This document shows positions 61,087 to 64,000 of a stretch of 64,000 nt of DNA, piece after piece. The position numbers were made by a program, and so were the translations under genes. Within the stretch, counting starts at the first letter, position 1, and the number at the start of each line of letters is the position of its first letter. The notes beneath the pieces are model-generated. The model was not told the DNA's origin and ran no database searches. It worked only from the letters and a program-made list of their open reading frames with translations. Origin of the DNA: Erigeron canadensis. Its lineage: Eukaryota; Streptophyta; Magnoliopsida; Asterales; Asteraceae. The stretch is from NCBI RefSeq assembly GCF_010389155.1, contig NC_057768.1, positions 22,825,966 through 22,889,965 on the forward strand, read 5' to 3'.

Positions 61087-61969
61087 TTAACAATACCTAA
61101 ACACAATAACACAAAAATTGATTGATTTAATAAAAGATATTATTGTTAGAGGATATATTGGTAGGGAATATTATTAGTAAACTATTTCGATTTTTAATCT
61201 TGATTTTTTTTCTCGGTTATTAGTATATTATTATCATTATTATTATTATTATTATAATTAATATTTATTTTTTATTTTTTTATTTTATAAAAATATTATT
61301 TATATTAGAAATTTATAGAGTTTACAAGAAATTAGTGGGAAGTCAAGATACTATCTGGGCGCAACTCCTCTAGCTATTATTATTATTATTATTATTATTA
61401 TAATAGTATCTTAAGTTGATTGATTCAAGAACGTAATGAATTAGTTTTTTTTTTACAAGAATATTGTTTTTCATATTTTGAATGATTATTTACGTTATGA
61501 TGTTTTAGGTTTTATGCTTTCTTTGGTTAAAAACATATGATTAAATTTAATTAATTATGTTGATTGATATAGATTTCGTGCTCTGTTTTCCTGATTATAT
61601 GTTGTAATTTTTGTTAGCACTTGTGAGACATAATGGCTACAGTTCAAAACATCATGTTATTAGTGACGTGATGGTAGAGGATATTACTTTGGAAGCAATT
61701 AATCTATCTATTTGTTTACACATAATTTGAACGTGGTAAACACTTTCTTTTTCCAATCCATTGTTGACCCAAACACTTGAGATTATCTTTATTGATAAAA
61801 AGTTTGCATTACATATTTTTTTATAGCTTTAACTAGATTCTTGATGTTTAAGAATTATTATAATTATGTTTATGCATATATAAGATTTTATTGAAAATTA
61901 CAATACTTTGATCGACTACTTAAAGTGTGATTTATTAAAAAAAGATTTATATTATCTATATCTATTTAT
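60641..61969. other. AT-rich spacer with microsatellites
   Basis: (TA)n at 61054-61084, ATT repeats at about 61221-61252 and 61376-61401. No gene seen. Confidence 0.5.
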
Positions 61970-62719
61970 ATTATATACAGGGACGGTTCTACAATGGGGA
62001 CAGTGGGGGCAACTGCCCCCATTTCAATTTTGGTATAATGTAATTTTTTTAGAGGTATATTTGAAGTAAATAAATAGAAAATACAACAAATGTCACCGTC
62101 GTTGTCATAAGCTTCTTCTTTGAAAGTACGTTAATTATGTTGGAAGCATTAATTTTGAAATAAATTCGCTATTGGTAGAGTAAAAATCTTATATTGTTTT
62201 GATTTTTAATATAGTTGAAAAAAAGAGGTTCAAAAATGGTGGAGATTCCCTTGAAGTACTTAAAAGTTATTTGAGGGGTAAGTTGGAGGGTTAATAAAGA
62301 AAATATTTTACTTGTTTGGGTAAATGTATTATACATTATAGTATAGTTGCATGTAAAAATATTATTGTTTTCAAATCGTTAATATAATAGTTATCACAAT
62401 AGTCATGTAGAAAATATATGTACAAGCTAAATTGTATATCATTGCTCCAAAATTGCAAAGACCAATGTTCATGTAAAATATAGATATTTTCATAACTGGC
62501 ACTCACCTGTGCTAAACCTTGCCTTCTCAACACTGATTGTTGATAATCTGACTAAACCTGACATTAACGAAATTCTTTTAGGAGTCCATTTTTTCTACTT
62601 ACGGGCCAGGGCCTTTTTTTTTAAAATTTCCCTTAGAAGATGAAATTAATAAATATAATAAACAACTCATAAATTTGCCCCATCACAAAAATTATTCTGG
62701 CTCTGTCCCTGACTATATA
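61970..62719. mobile_element. hAT-like non-autonomous element, copy 2
   Basis: The element is 61978-62711 (734 bp). Ends CAGGGACGGTTCTAC and, in complement, CAGGGACAGAGCCAG. Flanks ATTATATA and ACTATATA match at 7 of 8. Same family as 20700-21437, and nearly the same length. No transposase frame. Confidence 0.75.
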
Positions 62720-63200
62720 TCATAAAAAATAACTGCTTATTTTGGGAAATGTTGAAACTTATATAATCTTTTCACTTATAACCCCTTAAAATATTTCCAC
62801 CTACACTACCCTTTAATAGTCATTAAAAATTAAATTCGACTATCAATCATGTATTTCTCAAAATATCTTCATTAACTATTTGCACCAATTATTTTTACAT
62901 TAATAACTTACACCACCATCGACACCACTTTCATCACCAACAGTCGTCCCACCACACCTCCGTATTTACACGAGTACCGTGCGAGTGAAATATGAAAAGT
63001 GTTGCTGTTTAGTTAATCAAGTGAAATTGTCATACAAGACGAGCCTATCATGATGTGAAAAATGTCAACTTGTATACGTACCTAACCGCCTGCCTTTATT
63101 GAAAGATGCCTCTAGCTTCTTGTTTTATTTTAACAAGTCCTTGTCAAATTATTTCTTTTAATTTTCTTGAAAAATTATTTGTCCCAAAAGCTTTATGCTA
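62720..63200. other. Gene-free stretch with a dispersed ACCACC-rich block
   Basis: 62760-62995 resembles 770-930 (ACACTACCCTTTAAT..., then ACACCACCATCGACACCAC...). No gene. Confidence 0.4.
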
Positions 63201-63205
63201 AGTCT

Positions 63206-63482
63206 TCATCTCCAATGTAAAAGAAGCTTTACCATACTAAAGATTATTTTAAAGATATCCTTAGGTAGATGCCCTTACCTAAGGGCATGCTCTTATTTGT
63301 CCTTACCTAATATATTTTTTTTAGTGGAAGGTAAAAGTACATGTAAGGATATGTAAGGATGTTTGTATGGTTGGAGATAAAATTATAAGATTTGAAGGAT
63401 TTATAAGGATGTATAAGGATTTGTAAGGATATGATGTGGCAGCTCAAGGACACCTAAGAACGTCTTTAGCATTAGAGATAGC
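63206..63482. mobile_element. MITE-like inverted repeat upstream of the BBE-like gene
   Basis: The left arm ATCTCCAATGTAAAAGA (63208) and the complement of the right arm ATCTCTAATGCTAAAGA (63464-63481) pair with few mismatches. Between them, ATAAGGAT/GTAAGGAT words repeat about six times (63336-63430). It lies 150 bp before the BBE start codon, in its likely promoter. No target duplication was settled. Confidence 0.5.
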
Positions 63483-63625
63483 CTTATTAAGCTGCTTTTT
63501 GAATAGTAATAAGTTTTTGTCTTTAAGGCTCCATTTGGATGCTTTCATAGCATGTTTAAAGAAGATAACCTGTAAAGGCATGATGATATGAGAGCAAAAC
63601 AAACCAGAAAAGAAAGACAAAAAAA

Positions 63626-64000
63626 ATGAAATTCTTCACAAGTAAATTTGTACTATCATTTATCCTAACTCTTTCTATTAGTTTTTTCATACCAACAAGC
63701 ACTACTAGTGACTTTTTTGATTGCATCTCTCAAAGTATTTCAACAAACTCATCAAACATTGTTTTCACTCCTAATGAATCATTATACACAACTATCCTTC
63801 AATCTACAATCCAAAACCTAAGGTTTAACTCAACCACAACTCCAAAACCATTAGCAATAATCACACCTTTGACATATTCCCATGTTCAAGCCACTATTAT
63901 ATGCAGCGTAGAATTCGGACACCAAATCCGAATCCGAAGTGGTGGTCATGACTATGAAGGGCTTTCCTACACCTCTTTTGATCAAACTACTTTCATCCTT
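63626..64000 (+). CDS. Berberine-bridge-enzyme-like FAD oxidase, 5' part
   Basis: The frame opens with ATG at 63626 and stays open to the window edge (125 codons). A signal peptide (about 1-28) is followed by a mature start near DFFDCISQ. Cys33 and Cys93 are placed as the conserved disulfide pair of BBE proteins. TPLTYSHVQATI starts the FAD-binding type-4 fold, and RSGGHDYEG (104-112) includes the His108 that covalently holds FAD in the family. The second FAD attachment Cys lies beyond the window. BBE-like enzymes are secreted oxidases of alcohols, sugars or alkaloids; the substrate is unknown here. Full family length is about 530 residues, so roughly three quarters of the gene is missing from view. 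No break is seen in the visible part. Confidence 0.9.
   Translation, partial: MKFFTSKFVLSFILTLSISFFIPTSTTSDFFDCISQSISTNSSNIVFTPNESLYTTILQSTIQNLRFNSTTTPKPLAIITPLTYSHVQATIICSVEFGHQIRIRSGGHDYEGLSYTSFDQTTFIL

Overview
The window is plant nuclear DNA from a eudicot. It is AT-rich, its genes carry GT-AG introns, two genes encode plastid-directed proteins, and transposable elements make up well over half of the sequence. The mix of Copia elements, long solo LTRs and SINE types suggests an asterid, possibly Asteraceae; that is inference only.

Genes, left to right: an intronless carboxylesterase (4068-4997, +); a five-exon BSD2-type Rubisco assembly chaperone (5148-7160, -), tail-to-tail with the esterase; an eleven-exon UAP56-type DEAD-box mRNA-export helicase (9269-13878, +) with two apparent GC-AG introns; an intronless multi-pass membrane protein (17227-18225, -) and a decayed tandem copy of it (14809-15700, -); a three-exon L-type lectin receptor kinase (28101-30715, +); a ten-exon plastid inositol monophosphatase IMPL1 (31083-35197, -), tail-to-tail with the kinase; and the 5' part of a berberine-bridge-enzyme-like oxidase that runs off the right edge (63626-64000, +). 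Exons were joined from conserved protein motifs, splice sites and phase; every multi-exon gene closes in frame.

Transposons: 1-3.3 kb and 15.9-27 kb hold short DNA elements with target-site duplications (MULE-, Harbinger- and hAT-like), SINE and LINE fragments, and two nested LTR-like units (22089-26610, holding 22220-24424). 37-42 kb holds Helitron-like units and a solo LTR (39101-40730). 42213-57788 is a three-level nest: a decayed Copia element with 226-bp LTRs, a second Copia inserted into it (46135-55346), and a solo LTR inside one LTR of that second element (46356-47743). 57.8-59.8 kb holds two head-to-tail Helitron-like units.

The most unusual pattern is in three long LTR units. Each carries a tandem array of 58-76-bp units, and every unit holds a pair of short dyad-symmetric motifs about 20 or 30 bp apart. 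Each array lies 30-105 bp upstream of a TATA-like sequence. In the two LTRs at 39 and 46 kb the motif core is the same 9-mer (TGCGCCGCA or its complement). This looks like an enhancer-like U3 design used by more than one retroelement family. The genes show no sign of forming a pathway or cluster; they look like ordinary dispersed plant genes separated by repeats.
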